DNA of 64,000 nt from Lysobacteraceae bacterium (GTDB lineage: Bacteria; Pseudomonadota; Gammaproteobacteria; Xanthomonadales; Rhodanobacteraceae). The stretch is from NCBI GenBank assembly GCA_028866435.1, contig JAGWIC010000003.1, positions 1 to 64,000 on the forward strand, read 5' to 3'. The first letter of the stretch is position 1. The number at the start of each line of letters is the position of its first letter. Positions 35,479 through 47,545 of the stretch are shown piece after piece. The notes under the pieces were generated by a model. That model was not told the origin of the DNA. It was given only the letters and a program-made list of their open reading frames with translations, and ran no database searches. The position numbers and the translations under genes were made by a program.

Positions 35479-35653
35479 TACGGGATACGGGACACGGGAC
35501 ACGGGATTCGGTCGAGGGGGCTGCATCGACCGATGGCCGTCCGCTTCGATTGCCGCCATTCAGATCAGTTGCAACTTTCACGTTGGGTCTCGGTTTGCCG
35601 GGAAGCGGGTTGGCTCGTGCCGAACCCCGAATCCCGAATCCCGGATCCCGGAG
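35479..35653. repeat. Tandem 7-bp repeats in inverted arms between nuoD and nuoE
   Basis: The left arm has four tandem 7-mers, TACGGGA twice and CACGGGA twice (35479-35506), followed by TTCGG. The right arm has CCCGAAT twice, CCCGGAT and CCCGGAG (35626-35653). The arms are complementary in type, so the RNA can fold with about 115 bases between them. Related GGGATTCG blocks occur between infB and rbfA. The end of the right arm supplies the GGAG next to the nuoE start. Confidence 0.75.
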
Positions 35654-35661
35654 TTCAAGGC

Positions 35662-36189
35662 ATGAAAGCCACCGGACATTTCGAGCAGGTCAGGCACGTC
35701 GATCCGCTCGTCGTACTCACCGAGCACACCCGCCATCACGTTGACGAATGGGTGGCCAAGTTTCCGCCGGACCGCAAGCGCTCGGCGTTGATCCAGGGCC
35801 TGTTTGCCGCGCAGGAGCAGAACCGGGGCTTCCTCACCGACGACCTCATCGTCGCCGTGGCGAAGTACCTGGAGCTGCCTCCGGTCTGGGCCTACGAGGT
35901 GGCCAGCTTCTACTCGATGCTGGAGACGAAGCCGGTGGGCCGCAACAACGTGGCGATCTGCACCAACATCTCGTGCTGGCTCAACGGCGCCGAGGATCTG
36001 GTGAGGCATTGCGAGGAGAAACTTGGCATCAAGCTTGGCGAGAGCACGGCGGACGGCCGCGTGTACCTCAAGCGGGAAGAGGAGTGCATCGCCGCCTGCG
36101 TCTATGCGCCGGCGATGACGGTCAACGGGCATTACCACGAGCGTCTCACTGCCGAGAAGCTCGACGCCATTCTGGACGGGTTGGAGTAA
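35662..36189 (+). CDS. nuoE: NADH-quinone oxidoreductase subunit E
   Basis: A 175-residue thioredoxin-fold subunit holding the [2Fe-2S] cluster N1a. The four ligands lie in CTNISCWLNG and EEECIAACVYAP. LTDDLIVAVAKYLELPPVWAYEVASFYSM is typical. The start is ATG 35662, directly after the repeat; upstream extensions of the frame translate the repeat (NPESRIPDPG) and are rejected. nuoF follows after three bases. Confidence 0.96.
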   Translation: MKATGHFEQVRHVDPLVVLTEHTRHHVDEWVAKFPPDRKRSALIQGLFAAQEQNRGFLTDDLIVAVAKYLELPPVWAYEVASFYSMLETKPVGRNNVAICTNISCWLNGAEDLVRHCEEKLGIKLGESTADGRVYLKREEECIAACVYAPAMTVNGHYHERLTAEKLDAILDGLE

Positions 36190-36192
36190 GTC

Positions 36193-37517
<1,325 letters not shown>

Positions 37518-37521
<4 letters not shown>

Positions 37522-39842
37522 GCGCGCAACCGACCTCCACTGCACCCGAGCTGCTCAATATCGAGGTCGACGGCAAGCCGACCCAGATCCGCAAGGGCGC
37601 CATGATCATCGAGGCCGCCGACGCGATCGGCGTGGCGATTCCGCGCTTCTGCTACCACCGCAAGCTGCCGATCGCGGCCAACTGCCGCATGTGCCTGGTG
37701 GACGTGGAACTGGGCGGCAGGATGATGCCCAAGCCGCAGCCGGCCTGTGCCACGCCGGTGGCCGAGGGCATGAAGGTGACGACGCGCTCGGAAAAGGCGC
37801 TGAAGTTCCAGAAAGACGTGATGGAATTCCTGCTGATCAACCACCCGCTGGATTGCCCGATCTGCGACCAGGGTGGCGAGTGCGAGCTGCAGGACGTGGC
37901 CCTGGGCTACGGCCGCAGCGTGTCGCGCTACACCGAGCGCAAGCGCACCGTGGCCGACGAAAACCTCGGGCCGCTGGTGGCCACCGAGATGACCCGCTGC
38001 ATCCAGTGCACGCGCTGCGTGCGCTTCACCAGCGAGATCGCCGGCAGCTACGAGCTCGGTGGCATGAACCGCGGCGAGAACCTGCAGATCGGGACCTATA
38101 TCGGCAAGACGATCGTGACCGAGCTGTCGGGCAACATCATCGACGTCTGCCCGGTGGGGGCGTTGACCAACAAGCCGTTCCAGTTCAAGGCCCGCGCCTG
38201 GGAGCTGATCGCCAAGCCGTCGATCGGTTACCACGACGCCCTCGGCTCCAACCTGTGGCTGCATACGCGCCGCGGCGAAGTGCTGCGCACGGTGCCGCGT
38301 GACAACGAAGCGGTCAACGAGTGCTGGTTGTCCGATCGCGACCGCTACAGCCACCAGGGCCTGTACGCCGACGATCGCATCAGCGCGCCGGAGGTCAAGC
38401 GCAACGGCCAGTGGCACGCCACCACCTGGGACGATGCGCTGCAGGTCGCCGCCGAGACGCTGAAGAAGGCGCCGGGCAGCGAGCTCGGCGTGCTGGTGCA
38501 TCCGGCCGCCTCGAACGAGGAGGGCGACCTGCTGGTGCGGCTGGCGCGCGGCCTCGGCAGCGCGCACGTCGACCATCGGCTGCGCCAGCTCGATTTTGCG
38601 GACAACGCGGCGGCGCGACCGTTCGCATTGCCGGTGGCGGAGATCGACCAGGCCAGGGCCGTCCTGCTGGTCGGCTCGGACCTGCGCCACGAGATGCCGC
38701 TGCTCAACCATCGCGTGCACCAGGCGAGCAAGCGTGGCGCCAGGGTGTACGCGGTCAACCCCGCACGCTTCGATTTCAACTACCCGTTGGCCGCCGAGTC
38801 GGTCGTCGCGCCGCCGGCCATGGTCGATGCCTTGCTGGCGCTGGCCGCGGCGGCCGTCCGCGCCGGTGCGACGGCGCCAGCCGGGCTGGCCGAGGCGATC
38901 GCGGCGGCGCCGGTCGCTCAGGCCGACATCGAGGCGATTGCCGCGCTGAAGTCGGGCCGTTCGGTGGTGATCCTGGGCGAGGCGGCGGTCACCCATCCGC
39001 AGGCGTCATGGTTGCGCGCGGTCGCCCGCTTCATTGCCGACGCCACCGGCGCGGCCTGCAACGAACTGCCGGTCGGCGCCAACGCGGTCGGCCTGAGCCG
39101 GCTGGGCGTCCTGCCGGGGAACGGCGGGCTCGATGCGCACGCGATGCTGGCGCAACCGCGCAAGAGCTACCTGCTCTACGGAGTCGAGCCGCCGCTGGAT
39201 TTCGCCGACGGCGACACCACGCTCAAGGCGCTGCATACGGCGGAACAGGTCGTGGCCTTCACCTCCTACGCCAGCGCGGCCTTGCGCGATGTGGCCGACG
39301 TGATCCTGCCGATCGCCCTGCTGCCGGAGATGGATGCCACGCTGGTGAACGTCGATGGTCTGGCCCAGGCCGTGCCGGCCGGCGGCAAGGCACCCGGCCA
39401 GACCCGGCCGGGCTGGAAGGTCCTGCGCGCGCTGGGTGGCCTGCTGCAGCTGGCCGGCTTCGAGTTTGACGATATCGACGGCCTGCGCCAGGGCATCGCC
39501 GAGCGCGCCGTGGCGCCACGCGATGGCCTTTCGGCGCGCGCTGCCGCCGCTGGCCTGACCCGGCTGGCCAACTGGCCGATCTATCGCACGGATGCCGTGC
39601 TGCGCCGCGCCACCGCGCTCAATGCGCATCCACTCAATCGCGCCGCCGCCGCGCGACTGAATCCACGCGATGCCGAGCGTCTGGGCCTGGCCGACGGTGT
39701 GACGGTGGGGGTCGAGCATTCGCGGCTTCCGCTGCTGGTCGACGATGCCGTGCCCGAGGGCGCGGTGTGGATCGAAGCCGGTCACGAACTCACCGCGACG
39801 CTGCCGCCTTATGGCGCGTCCATCACCTTGACCAAGGCCTGA
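37518..39842 (+). CDS. nuoG: NADH-quinone oxidoreductase subunit G
   Basis: A 774-residue iron-sulfur subunit. The N-terminal ferredoxin-like domain has [19 protein letters not shown] and [25 protein letters not shown] holds the His-ligated cluster; [13 protein letters not shown] and [11 protein letters not shown] hold further [4Fe-4S] clusters. The rest is a molybdopterin-oxidoreductase-like domain without cofactor, shorter than the 908 residues of E. coli NuoG. Confidence 0.97.
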
Positions 39843-39845
39843 CAG

Positions 39846-40898
39846 ATGCTTGATCAACTCGTCCACCAGCTCGGTCTGCCGCTGCTCTACATCCTGGCGA
39901 TCGTGCTTCCGCTGGTCATCGCGGTGGCCATGTTCGTCTACTGGGAGCGCAAGGTCATCGGCTGGATGCACGTGCGCATGGGGCCGAACAAGATCGGCCC
40001 GTTCGGCGTGCTGCAGGCCTTTGCCGACGTGGTGAAGCTGCTCGTGAAGGAAGTGATCCTGCCGACCAAGGCCAATCGTTTCCTGTACTACATGGCGCCG
40101 ATGATCGCGCTGGTTCCGGCGCTGGCGGCGTGGGCGGTGGTGCCGTTCAGCAGCAGGATGGTGCTGTCCAACGCGAATGCGGGCGTGCTGTACCTGCTGG
40201 CGATGACCTCGATGGGGGTCTACGGCATCATCATCGCCGGCTGGGCCTCGAATTCGCGTTATGCCATGTTGGGTGCCATGCGCTCGGCGGCCCAGGTGAT
40301 CTCCTACGAGCTGGCGATGGGCCTGTGCCTGGTCTGCGTGCTGGTACTGGCCGGCAGCCTCAACCTCAGCGACATCGTCAACGCGCAGGCGGGCACCAAG
40401 GGCTTCTTCAGCTGGTACTGGTTGCCGTTGCTGCCGGTGTTCGTGATCTATTTCATCTCCGGCGTGGCCGAGACCAATCGCGCCCCCTTCGACGTGGCCG
40501 AGGGCGAGTCGGAGATCGTCGCCGGCTTCCATGTGGAGTATTCCGGTTCGGCGTTCGCGCTGTTCTTCCTGGCCGAATACGCCAACATGATCCTGGTCAG
40601 CTTCCTGGCCTCGGTCCTGTTCCTGGGCGGCTGGCTCAGCCCGCTGCAGGGTTGGGTGCACGCCGATGCGCCGGGCTGGATCAACTGGATCTGGACCGGT
40701 GGTTTCATCTGGCTGTTCATCAAGGCGTTCCTGATGAGCTTCCTGTTCCTGTGGTTCCGCGCCGCGTTCCCCCGCTACCGCTATGACCAGATCATGCGGC
40801 TGGGCTGGAAGGTGTTCATCCCGATCGCCATCGCCTGGGTGATGGTCGCCGGCTGCATGAAGTATTTCGGCGTGGTCGGCCACGGCCTGGGGTCTTAA
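39846..40898 (+). CDS. nuoH: NADH-quinone oxidoreductase subunit H
   Basis: A 350-residue membrane subunit with about eight helices at the junction of the arms, contributing to the quinone channel. [35 protein letters not shown] and [30 protein letters not shown] are the two family signatures. Three bases separate it from nuoG and three from nuoI. Confidence 0.98.
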   Translation: MLDQLVHQLGLPLLYILAIVLPLVIAVAMFVYWERKVIGWMHVRMGPNKIGPFGVLQAFADVVKLLVKEVILPTKANRFLYYMAPMIALVPALAAWAVVPFSSRMVLSNANAGVLYLLAMTSMGVYGIIIAGWASNSRYAMLGAMRSAAQVISYELAMGLCLVCVLVLAGSLNLSDIVNAQAGTKGFFSWYWLPLLPVFVIYFISGVAETNRAPFDVAEGESEIVAGFHVEYSGSAFALFFLAEYANMILVSFLASVLFLGGWLSPLQGWVHADAPGWINWIWTGGFIWLFIKAFLMSFLFLWFRAAFPRYRYDQIMRLGWKVFIPIAIAWVMVAGCMKYFGVVGHGLGS

Positions 40899-40901
40899 GC
40901 A

Positions 40902-41393
40902 ATGAACTCGATTACCCGCTACCTGAAGAGCCTGCTGCTGCTGGAGCTGTTCCGCGGCATGGCGCTGACCATGGGCTACATGTTCAAGCCCAAGTACACC
41001 GTGCGCTACCCGATGGAGCACATTCCCAAGTCGAACCGGTTCCGTGGCCTGCATGCGCTTCGCCGTTACGCCAACGGCGAGGAACGCTGCATCGCCTGCA
41101 AGCTGTGCGAGGCGGTGTGCCCCGCGCTGGCGATCACCATCGATTCCGCCCCGCGCGAATCCGATGGGCAGCGCCGCACCACGCGCTACGACATCGACTT
41201 GTTCAAATGCATTTTTTGCGGTTTCTGCGAAGAGAGCTGCCCGGTCGACTCGATCGTCGAAACCTCGATTCATGAATACCACTTCGAGCATCGTGGCGAG
41301 AACGTGGTGACCAAGCAGCAGCTGCTGGCCATCGGTGATCGATTCGAGCGGCAGATCGCCGCCGACCGCGCACAAGATGCAGCATACCGCTGA
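40902..41393 (+). CDS. nuoI: NADH-quinone oxidoreductase subunit I
   Basis: A 163-residue ferredoxin-type subunit with two [4Fe-4S] clusters (N6a and N6b). The cysteine motifs are [13 protein letters not shown] and [13 protein letters not shown]. It passes electrons from NuoG to NuoB. Normal length and position. Confidence 0.98.
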   Translation: MNSITRYLKSLLLLELFRGMALTMGYMFKPKYTVRYPMEHIPKSNRFRGLHALRRYANGEERCIACKLCEAVCPALAITIDSAPRESDGQRRTTRYDIDLFKCIFCGFCEESCPVDSIVETSIHEYHFEHRGENVVTKQQLLAIGDRFERQIAADRAQDAAYR

Positions 41394-41401
41394 GGCCAAC
41401 G

Positions 41402-42061
41402 ATGACTTCCGAACTGCTACAACTCATCTGTTTCTACGCTTTCAGCTTCGTCACCGTGGCGGCGGCGCTGTCGGTGATCACGTTGAAGAACACCGTGCAC
41501 GCGGTGCTGGCCCTGGTGCTGACCTTCTTCAGCTCGGCCTGCCTGTGGATGCTGCTGGATGCGGAGTTCCTCGCGCTGGCGCTGATCGTGGTCTACGTCG
41601 GCGCGGTGATGGTGCTGTTCCTTTTCGTGGTGATGATGCTGGACATCGACCAGGAAAGGATGCGCGAGGGGTTCGTCAAGTTTCTTCCGGTCGGCCTCGT
41701 CGTGGCCATGGTGATGCTGGCCGAAATGCTGGGCCTGATCGGCGTGCGGGCGATGCACGCGCAGGTGCTCGGTGCCGATCCCGCGGCGCTCGCGGGGGTT
41801 TCCAACACGGCGTGGCTGGGGCTGGCGCTGTACACGAAATTCCTGCTGCCGTTCGAGATCGCCGCGCTGATCCTGACCGTGGGCGTGGTGGCGGCGGTTG
41901 CGCTGACGCTGCGCCAGCGCGGCGACGCGCGCTACGAGTCGGCCAGCCAGCAGGTCAAGATCGATCCGCGCGATCGCATCCGTGTCGTGAAGATGGCGGC
42001 CGTGCGCAACGACGAGTCGAATGCCGTCGACGACAACGCATCACAGGAGCCGCGCCCATGA
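41402..42061 (+). CDS. nuoJ: NADH-quinone oxidoreductase subunit J
   Basis: A 219-residue membrane subunit with five helices. The conserved segment [27 protein letters not shown] is present. The soluble C-terminal tail is charged. Its stop overlaps the nuoK start by four bases. Confidence 0.96.
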   Translation: MTSELLQLICFYAFSFVTVAAALSVITLKNTVHAVLALVLTFFSSACLWMLLDAEFLALALIVVYVGAVMVLFLFVVMMLDIDQERMREGFVKFLPVGLVVAMVMLAEMLGLIGVRAMHAQVLGADPAALAGVSNTAWLGLALYTKFLLPFEIAALILTVGVVAAVALTLRQRGDARYESASQQVKIDPRDRIRVVKMAAVRNDESNAVDDNASQEPRP

Positions 42062-42363
42062 TTTCCCTCGCGCATTACATCGTGCTTGGCGCGGTGCTGT
42101 TCTGCATCGCCGTCGCCGGCCTGTTCATCAATCGCAAGAACGTGATCGTGCTGCTGATGTCGATCGAGCTGATGCTGCTCGCCGTGAACATGAATTTCGT
42201 CGCGTTCTCGCGCTTCCTCGGCGACGTGTCGGGGCAGGTATTCGTGTTCTTCATCCTTACCGTGGCTGCGGCGGAAGCCGCCATTGGCCTGGCGATCCTG
42301 GTGCTGCTGTTCCGCAATCGCAGCACCATCAACATCGCCGACATCGACAGCATGAAGGGCTGA
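42058..42363 (+). CDS. nuoK: NADH-quinone oxidoreductase subunit K
   Basis: A 101-residue, three-helix proton-channel subunit. [30 protein letters not shown] contains the conserved membrane Glu, with a second Glu in [17 protein letters not shown]. It is coupled to nuoJ and lies four bases before nuoL. Confidence 0.97.
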   Translation: MISLAHYIVLGAVLFCIAVAGLFINRKNVIVLLMSIELMLLAVNMNFVAFSRFLGDVSGQVFVFFILTVAAAEAAIGLAILVLLFRNRSTINIADIDSMKG

Positions 42364-42367
42364 CCGC

Positions 42368-44437
42368 ATGAGTCTCTCCACTTCCATCCTGCTGACGATC
42401 GCGCTGGCACCCCTGGCGGGCTGCCTGCTGGCCGGTTTCCTCGGCAAGTTCATCGGCCGCGCTGGCGCGCACGGCGCCACCATCCTCGGGGTCGGCATCT
42501 CCTGCGCGTTGTCCTTCTACGTGCTCTACCAGCTCACGCTGGGCGGTGCCGAGGCCTACAACCAGAACATCTACACCTGGTTCCAGATCGGCAACCTCAA
42601 CGCCAGCGTGGGTTTCCTGGTCGACCGTCTGACCGCGATGATGCTGGTGGTGGTGAGCTTCGTGTCGCTGCTGGTGCATCTGTACACCATCGGTTACATG
42701 GCCGACGACGACGGCTATACGCGCTTCTTCAGCTACATCTCGCTGTTCACCTTCTCGATGTTCATGCTGGTGATGAGCAACAACTTCGTGCAGCTGTTCT
42801 TCGGCTGGGAAGCGGTGGGCCTGGTGTCGTACCTGCTGATCGGCTTCTGGTACAAGCGGCCGACGGCGATCTTCGCGAACCTGAAGGCGTTCCTGGTCAA
42901 TCGGGTGGGCGATTTCGGCTTCCTGCTCGGCATCGCGGCGGTGCTGTACTTCCTGCACACGCTGGATTACGCCACCGCCTTCGGTGCCGCGCCGGGCCTG
43001 CTCGGACGGACCCTGCAGATCACGGCCGGCACGCAGTGGGACGCCGCCACGGTGATTTGCATCTGCCTGTTCGTCGGCGCCATGGGCAAGTCGGCACAGG
43101 TGCCGCTGCACGTGTGGCTGCCCGACTCGATGGAGGGCCCGACCCCGATCTCGGCGCTGATCCACGCGGCGACCATGGTCACCGCCGGCATCTTCATGGT
43201 GGCGCGCATGTCGCCGCTGTTCGAGATGTCGTCGACCGCGTTGAGCTTCGTGCTGGTGATCGGTGCCACCACGGCGCTGTTCACCGGCCTGATCGGCATC
43301 GTGCAGAACGACATCAAGCGGGTGATCGCGTATTCGACGCTGTCGCAGCTGGGCTACATGACGGTGGCGCTGGGCGTGTCGATGTACGCCGGCGCGGTGT
43401 TCCACCTGATGACCCATGCTTTCTTCAAGGCGCTGCTGTTCCTCGGCGCCGGCTCGGTGATCATCGCCATGCACCACGAGCAGGACATGCGCTACATGGG
43501 CGGCCTGCGCAAGTACATGCCGATCACCTGGATCACCATGTGGATCGGCTCGCTGGCGCTGGTGGCGGTGCCGTTCACCTCGGGCTTCTATTCCAAGGAT
43601 GCGATCATCGAGGCGGTCGGCCTGTCGCATCGGTGGGGCGCGCATTACGCCTACTTCTGCGTGATGGCGGGTGCCCTGGTGACCGGGCTGTACACGTTCC
43701 GCCAGATGTACCTGACCTTCCACGGCGAGGAGCGCTTCACCGTGCTGGCGCAGCACGGCCATGGCGGCCACGGTCATGACGACGCTCACGCAGACCACGG
43801 TCACCATGAACCGGGCGTGCTGGCGCACGCGCCGAAGGAGTCGCCGTGGGTGGTGACCGTGCCGCTGGTGCTGCTGGCGATCCCCTCGCTGCTGGTCGGC
43901 TTCTTCAGCGCCGGGCCGGTGCTGTTCGGCAACTGGTTCGGCAGCGCCATCCATGTCGACCCGGCCGACAACGTGCTGGGCGAGTTGGGTCAGGATTTCC
44001 ACGGATCGTTGGCGATGGCGCTGCACGGCTTCACCCAGTTGCCGTTCCTGCTGGTCTTGGTCGCCTTCGTCAGCTGCACCTACATCTACGTGTTCAATCC
44101 GGCCATGGCCGGCAAGATCAAGCGCGCGCTGAATCCGCTGTGGGTCGTGCTCGATCGCAAGTACTGGTTCGACACGGTCTATTTCGCGGTGTTCGCCCAG
44201 GGCAGTGTCAAGCTCGGCCGGCTGCTGTGGCAGGCGGGCGACAAGGCGGCAATCGATGACGTGATGGTCAATGGCTCGGTCAAGCTGGTGCACCGCATCG
44301 CCACCTCGGTCCGTCGACTGCAGTCGGGCTACCTCTATCACTATGCCTTCGCCATGATTCTCGGCCTGATCCTGCTGCTCGGCGGCTACTGGCTCATGGG
44401 TTCCGGGCACATGGGTTCCGTGCTGGCCGGGCAATAA
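42368..44437 (+). CDS. nuoL: NADH-quinone oxidoreductase subunit L with histidine-rich loop
   Basis: A 689-residue antiporter-like subunit with a C-terminal lateral helix. FFGWEAVGLVSYLLIGFWY, QVPLHVWLPDSMEGPTPISALIHAATMVTAG and YSTLSQLGYM are family signatures with the pumping Glu and Lys residues. Residues 463-480 (43754-43807) form a soluble loop with eight histidines in 18 residues, alternating with Gly, Asp and Ala, which is not part of the E. coli protein as I know it and could bind metal. Confidence 0.97.
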   Translation: MSLSTSILLTIALAPLAGCLLAGFLGKFIGRAGAHGATILGVGISCALSFYVLYQLTLGGAEAYNQNIYTWFQIGNLNASVGFLVDRLTAMMLVVVSFVSLLVHLYTIGYMADDDGYTRFFSYISLFTFSMFMLVMSNNFVQLFFGWEAVGLVSYLLIGFWYKRPTAIFANLKAFLVNRVGDFGFLLGIAAVLYFLHTLDYATAFGAAPGLLGRTLQITAGTQWDAATVICICLFVGAMGKSAQVPLHVWLPDSMEGPTPISALIHAATMVTAGIFMVARMSPLFEMSSTALSFVLVIGATTALFTGLIGIVQNDIKRVIAYSTLSQLGYMTVALGVSMYAGAVFHLMTHAFFKALLFLGAGSVIIAMHHEQDMRYMGGLRKYMPITWITMWIGSLALVAVPFTSGFYSKDAIIEAVGLSHRWGAHYAYFCVMAGALVTGLYTFRQMYLTFHGEERFTVLAQHGHGGHGHDDAHADHGHHEPGVLAHAPKESPWVVTVPLVLLAIPSLLVGFFSAGPVLFGNWFGSAIHVDPADNVLGELGQDFHGSLAMALHGFTQLPFLLVLVAFVSCTYIYVFNPAMAGKIKRALNPLWVVLDRKYWFDTVYFAVFAQGSVKLGRLLWQAGDKAAIDDVMVNGSVKLVHRIATSVRRLQSGYLYHYAFAMILGLILLLGGYWLMGSGHMGSVLAGQ

Positions 44438-44451
44438 GGGAAACACGATCG

Positions 44452-45960
44452 ATGTTCAATCATTTGCTCAGCCTGCTGATCTGGCTCCCCGTCGTCGGTG
44501 CGATCCCGGTGTTGCTTGCCGGCGCCGCCCGTCCCCATCTCGCCCGCTGGCTGTCCATGCTGGTGGCGGTGCTGACCTTCGTCGCCAGCCTGTTCCTGCT
44601 GCAGCAGTACAACGCCGCAGCCGGCGGCATGCAGCTGACCGAGAGCTACCTGTGGATCGCCTCGTGGGGCGTCCACTACGGGCTTGCGGTCGACGGCATA
44701 TCGGTGGCGCTGATCGTGATGACCACCTTCGTCGGCATCCTGGTGATCGCCGGCGCCTGGGAGGTCATCCAGAACAGGCCGCACCAGTACATGGCCGCGA
44801 TGCTGATGCTGGAGGGCCTGCTGATCGGCGTGTTCTGCGCGACCGACGCGCTGCTGTTCTACGCGCTGTTCGAGGCGATCCTGATCCCGATGTTCATCCT
44901 GATCGGCATCTGGGGCGGGCCGCGCCGCGTCTACGCCACGCTGAAGTTCTTCATCTACACGTTCTTCGGCTCGGTGTTCATGCTGATCGCGTTGCTGTAC
45001 CTGTACCAGAAGGCCGGCACGTTCGACATGGCGACGCTGGCGGCGCTGCCGCTGACGATGAAGGAGCAGACCTGGATCTTCTTCGCCTTCCTGATCGCAT
45101 TCGCGATCAAGGTGCCGATGGTGCCGGTGCACACCTGGCTGCCGGACGCCCACGTGGAGGCGCCGACCGGCGGCTCGGTGGTGCTGGCGGCGGTGATGCT
45201 GAAGGTCGGCACCTACGGAATGCTGCGCTTCATCCTGCCGATCGTGCCCGATGCCGGCGCCCACTACGCCTGGCTGGTCATCGTGCTGAGCCTGGTCGCG
45301 ATCGTCTACATCGGCTACGTCGCGCTGGTGCAGGAGGACATGAAGAAGCTGGTGGCCTATTCGTCGGTCGCCCACATGGGTTTTGTCACACTGGGCATCT
45401 TCGTCGCCTTCCTGCTGGTGCGCGAGAGCGGCGACGTCGGCATGGCCCAGCTGGCGATGCAGGGCGCGATGGTGCAGATGATCTCCCACGGTTTCGTATC
45501 CGGCGCGATGTTCACCTGCATCGGCGTGCTGTACGACCGCATGCATACGCGCTCGATCAAGGACTACGGCGGCGTGATCAACGTGATGCCCTGGTTCGGC
45601 TTCTTCTATGTCCTGTTCGCCATGGCCAACTGCGGCCTGCCGGGCACCAGCGGTTTCGTCGGCGAATTCATGGTGATCCTGGCCAGCTTCAGCGCCAACC
45701 CGTGGATCGCGCTGTTTGCCGCCTTTACCCTCATCATCGGCGCCGCCTACACCTTGTGGCTGGTCAAGCGGGTGATGTGGGGCGATATCACCAATTCGCA
45801 CGTGGCCGAGATGAAGGAGATCAACGGCCGCGAGACCTTCGTATTGGCATTCTTCGCCATCGCCGTGCTGGCGCTGGGCATCTGGCCGCAGCCGCTGGTC
45901 CACCTGATGAACAGTTCGGTGTCGCAGCTGGTGCAGCAGCTCGCCATTCACAAGATTTGA
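44452..45960 (+). CDS. nuoM: NADH-quinone oxidoreductase subunit M
   Basis: A 502-residue antiporter-like proton-pumping subunit with about 14 helices. FYALFEAILIPMFILIGIWGG and KVPMVPVHTWLPDAHVEAPTGGSVVLAAVMLKVGTYG are the family core, followed by MKKLVAYSSVAHMGFV. Normal length; eleven bases before nuoN. Confidence 0.98.
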   Translation: MFNHLLSLLIWLPVVGAIPVLLAGAARPHLARWLSMLVAVLTFVASLFLLQQYNAAAGGMQLTESYLWIASWGVHYGLAVDGISVALIVMTTFVGILVIAGAWEVIQNRPHQYMAAMLMLEGLLIGVFCATDALLFYALFEAILIPMFILIGIWGGPRRVYATLKFFIYTFFGSVFMLIALLYLYQKAGTFDMATLAALPLTMKEQTWIFFAFLIAFAIKVPMVPVHTWLPDAHVEAPTGGSVVLAAVMLKVGTYGMLRFILPIVPDAGAHYAWLVIVLSLVAIVYIGYVALVQEDMKKLVAYSSVAHMGFVTLGIFVAFLLVRESGDVGMAQLAMQGAMVQMISHGFVSGAMFTCIGVLYDRMHTRSIKDYGGVINVMPWFGFFYVLFAMANCGLPGTSGFVGEFMVILASFSANPWIALFAAFTLIIGAAYTLWLVKRVMWGDITNSHVAEMKEINGRETFVLAFFAIAVLALGIWPQPLVHLMNSSVSQLVQQLAIHKI

Positions 45961-45971
45961 TCGGATCGAAC

Positions 45972-47426
45972 ATGCCCAATATCAATGACATCCTGATCAT
46001 GTTGCCGGAGTTCTATCTGGTGGCGGCGGCCTGCCTGCTGTTGCTGATGGACGCCTTCATGAAGCCGGCGCAGCGCCCGCTGCTGCACTGGGTTTCGATC
46101 ATCGTGCTGCTGGTGGCGATGTACCTGGTGATCGTCGGACAGCCGCCGCAGACGGTGACCGCATTCGCCGGCATGTTCGTGCGCGACGGCGTGTCGGAAG
46201 TCCTCAAGGTTTTCACGCTCGGCGTCACCGCCATGCTGATGGTCTATTCGCGGCCGTACCTGATCGACCGCAAGCTGCCCATCGGCGAGTTCTACGCACT
46301 GCTGCTGTTCGCCGTGATCGGCATCATGCTGCTGGTGTCGGCCGGCAACCTGATAACGATCTACCTGGGGCTGGAACTGCTGTCGTTGTCGTCCTATGCG
46401 CTGGTGGCGCTGAGCCGCGATGCCAGGCTGACGTCCGAGGCGGCGATCAAGTATTTCGTGCTGGGTGCGCTGGCCTCGGGCATGCTGCTTTACGGCATGT
46501 CGATGGTCTACGGCGCTTCCGGCATGGGTGGCACGCCCAGCCTGGACCTGGCGCAGCTGCATCAGGTGATGGCCTACACCACGGCGCCGACCCTGCTGGT
46601 CTTCGGCATGATCTTCATGCTGGTCGGCATCGGCTTCAAGCTCGGTGCGGCGCCGTTCCACATGTGGATTCCGGACGTCTACCAGGGCGCGCCCACGCCG
46701 ATCACGGCGTTCATCGCATCGGCCTCCAAGCTGGCCGCTTTCGGCATGGCCTGGCGGCTGCTCGATGGCGGCATGGGGGACCTGTCGCAGCACTGGCAGT
46801 TGATGCTGGCGGTATTGGCGGTCGTCTCGCTGGCGATAGGCAACCTGGTCGCCATCGTGCAGACCAACCTCAAGCGCATGCTGGCCTACTCGACCATCTC
46901 GCACATGGGCTACCTGCTGCTGGGCCTGTCTGCGGCCGGCCCGGAAGGTTATGCCGCGTCGATGTTCTACGCGATCTGCTATGCGCTGATGGGCCTGGCC
47001 GCGTTCGGCGTCATGCTGGCGCTGTCGCGCGCGGGTTTTGAATGCGAGGAAATCGCCGACCTGAAGGGGCTCAACCAGAAAGCGCCGTGGTTCGCCTTCC
47101 TGATGCTGCTGGCGATGTTCTCGCTCGCCGGCGTGCCGCCGCTGGTGGGGTTCTGGGCGAAGGCGCTGGTGCTCGAGGCGGCGATCCACGCCAACATGCT
47201 GTGGTTGGCCCTGGTCGGCGTGGTCTTCGCCATTATCGGCCTGTACTACTACCTGCACGTGATCAAGGTGATGTACTTCGACAAGGCGGAAGAGGGCGGC
47301 ACGCTGGTGGTGCAGCAGGACAAGTCCTTGCGCGTGGTGCTCTCCCTCAACGCGCTGTTGCTGCTGGCGCTTGGCATGTATTGGGGCCCGTTGCTCGACT
47401 GGTGCCGCCACGCTTTCGGCCTCTGA
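45972..47426 (+). CDS. nuoN: NADH-quinone oxidoreductase subunit N
   Basis: A 484-residue antiporter-like subunit. YLGLELLSLSSYALVAL, GAAPFHMWIPDVYQGAPTPITAFIASASK and KRMLAYSTISHMGYLLLG are typical. It is the last gene of the operon; no strong terminator is seen directly after it, and the tRNA-fMet promoter begins 77 bases downstream. Confidence 0.98.
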   Translation: MPNINDILIMLPEFYLVAAACLLLLMDAFMKPAQRPLLHWVSIIVLLVAMYLVIVGQPPQTVTAFAGMFVRDGVSEVLKVFTLGVTAMLMVYSRPYLIDRKLPIGEFYALLLFAVIGIMLLVSAGNLITIYLGLELLSLSSYALVALSRDARLTSEAAIKYFVLGALASGMLLYGMSMVYGASGMGGTPSLDLAQLHQVMAYTTAPTLLVFGMIFMLVGIGFKLGAAPFHMWIPDVYQGAPTPITAFIASASKLAAFGMAWRLLDGGMGDLSQHWQLMLAVLAVVSLAIGNLVAIVQTNLKRMLAYSTISHMGYLLLGLSAAGPEGYAASMFYAICYALMGLAAFGVMLALSRAGFECEEIADLKGLNQKAPWFAFLMLLAMFSLAGVPPLVGFWAKALVLEAAIHANMLWLALVGVVFAIIGLYYYLHVIKVMYFDKAEEGGTLVVQQDKSLRVVLSLNALLLLALGMYWGPLLDWCRHAFGL

Positions 47427-47503
47427 GCGGGCGGTCATGCGCCGGTGCCGGGGCGGTGGACGGCACTTTGGCGGCATCCGCCTGCAAAGCTTCACGTTCG
47501 GGC

Positions 47504-47532
47504 TTGCAAGAATCCGGCCACCCCGGTAAACT
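47504..47532 (+). promoter_or_regulatory. Sigma-70 promoter of tRNA-fMet
   Basis: TTGCAA (47504-47509) and TAAACT (47527-47532) have 17-base spacing, and the tRNA begins 14 bases after the -10. A second GGTAAACT copy (TAAACT at 47697-47702) lies before the rimP leader, but its -35 is poor. Confidence 0.7.
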
Positions 47533-47545
47533 CTCCGGACTCTGA

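Noticed and set aside
35479-35653. CRISPR-like array.
   Set aside because: Units are contiguous 7-mers without unique spacers, in opposed arms, and no cas gene is present.
35446-35661. An N-terminal extension of NuoE.
   Set aside because: It translates the intergenic 7-bp repeat and overlaps nuoD; NuoE proteins begin near MKATGHF.
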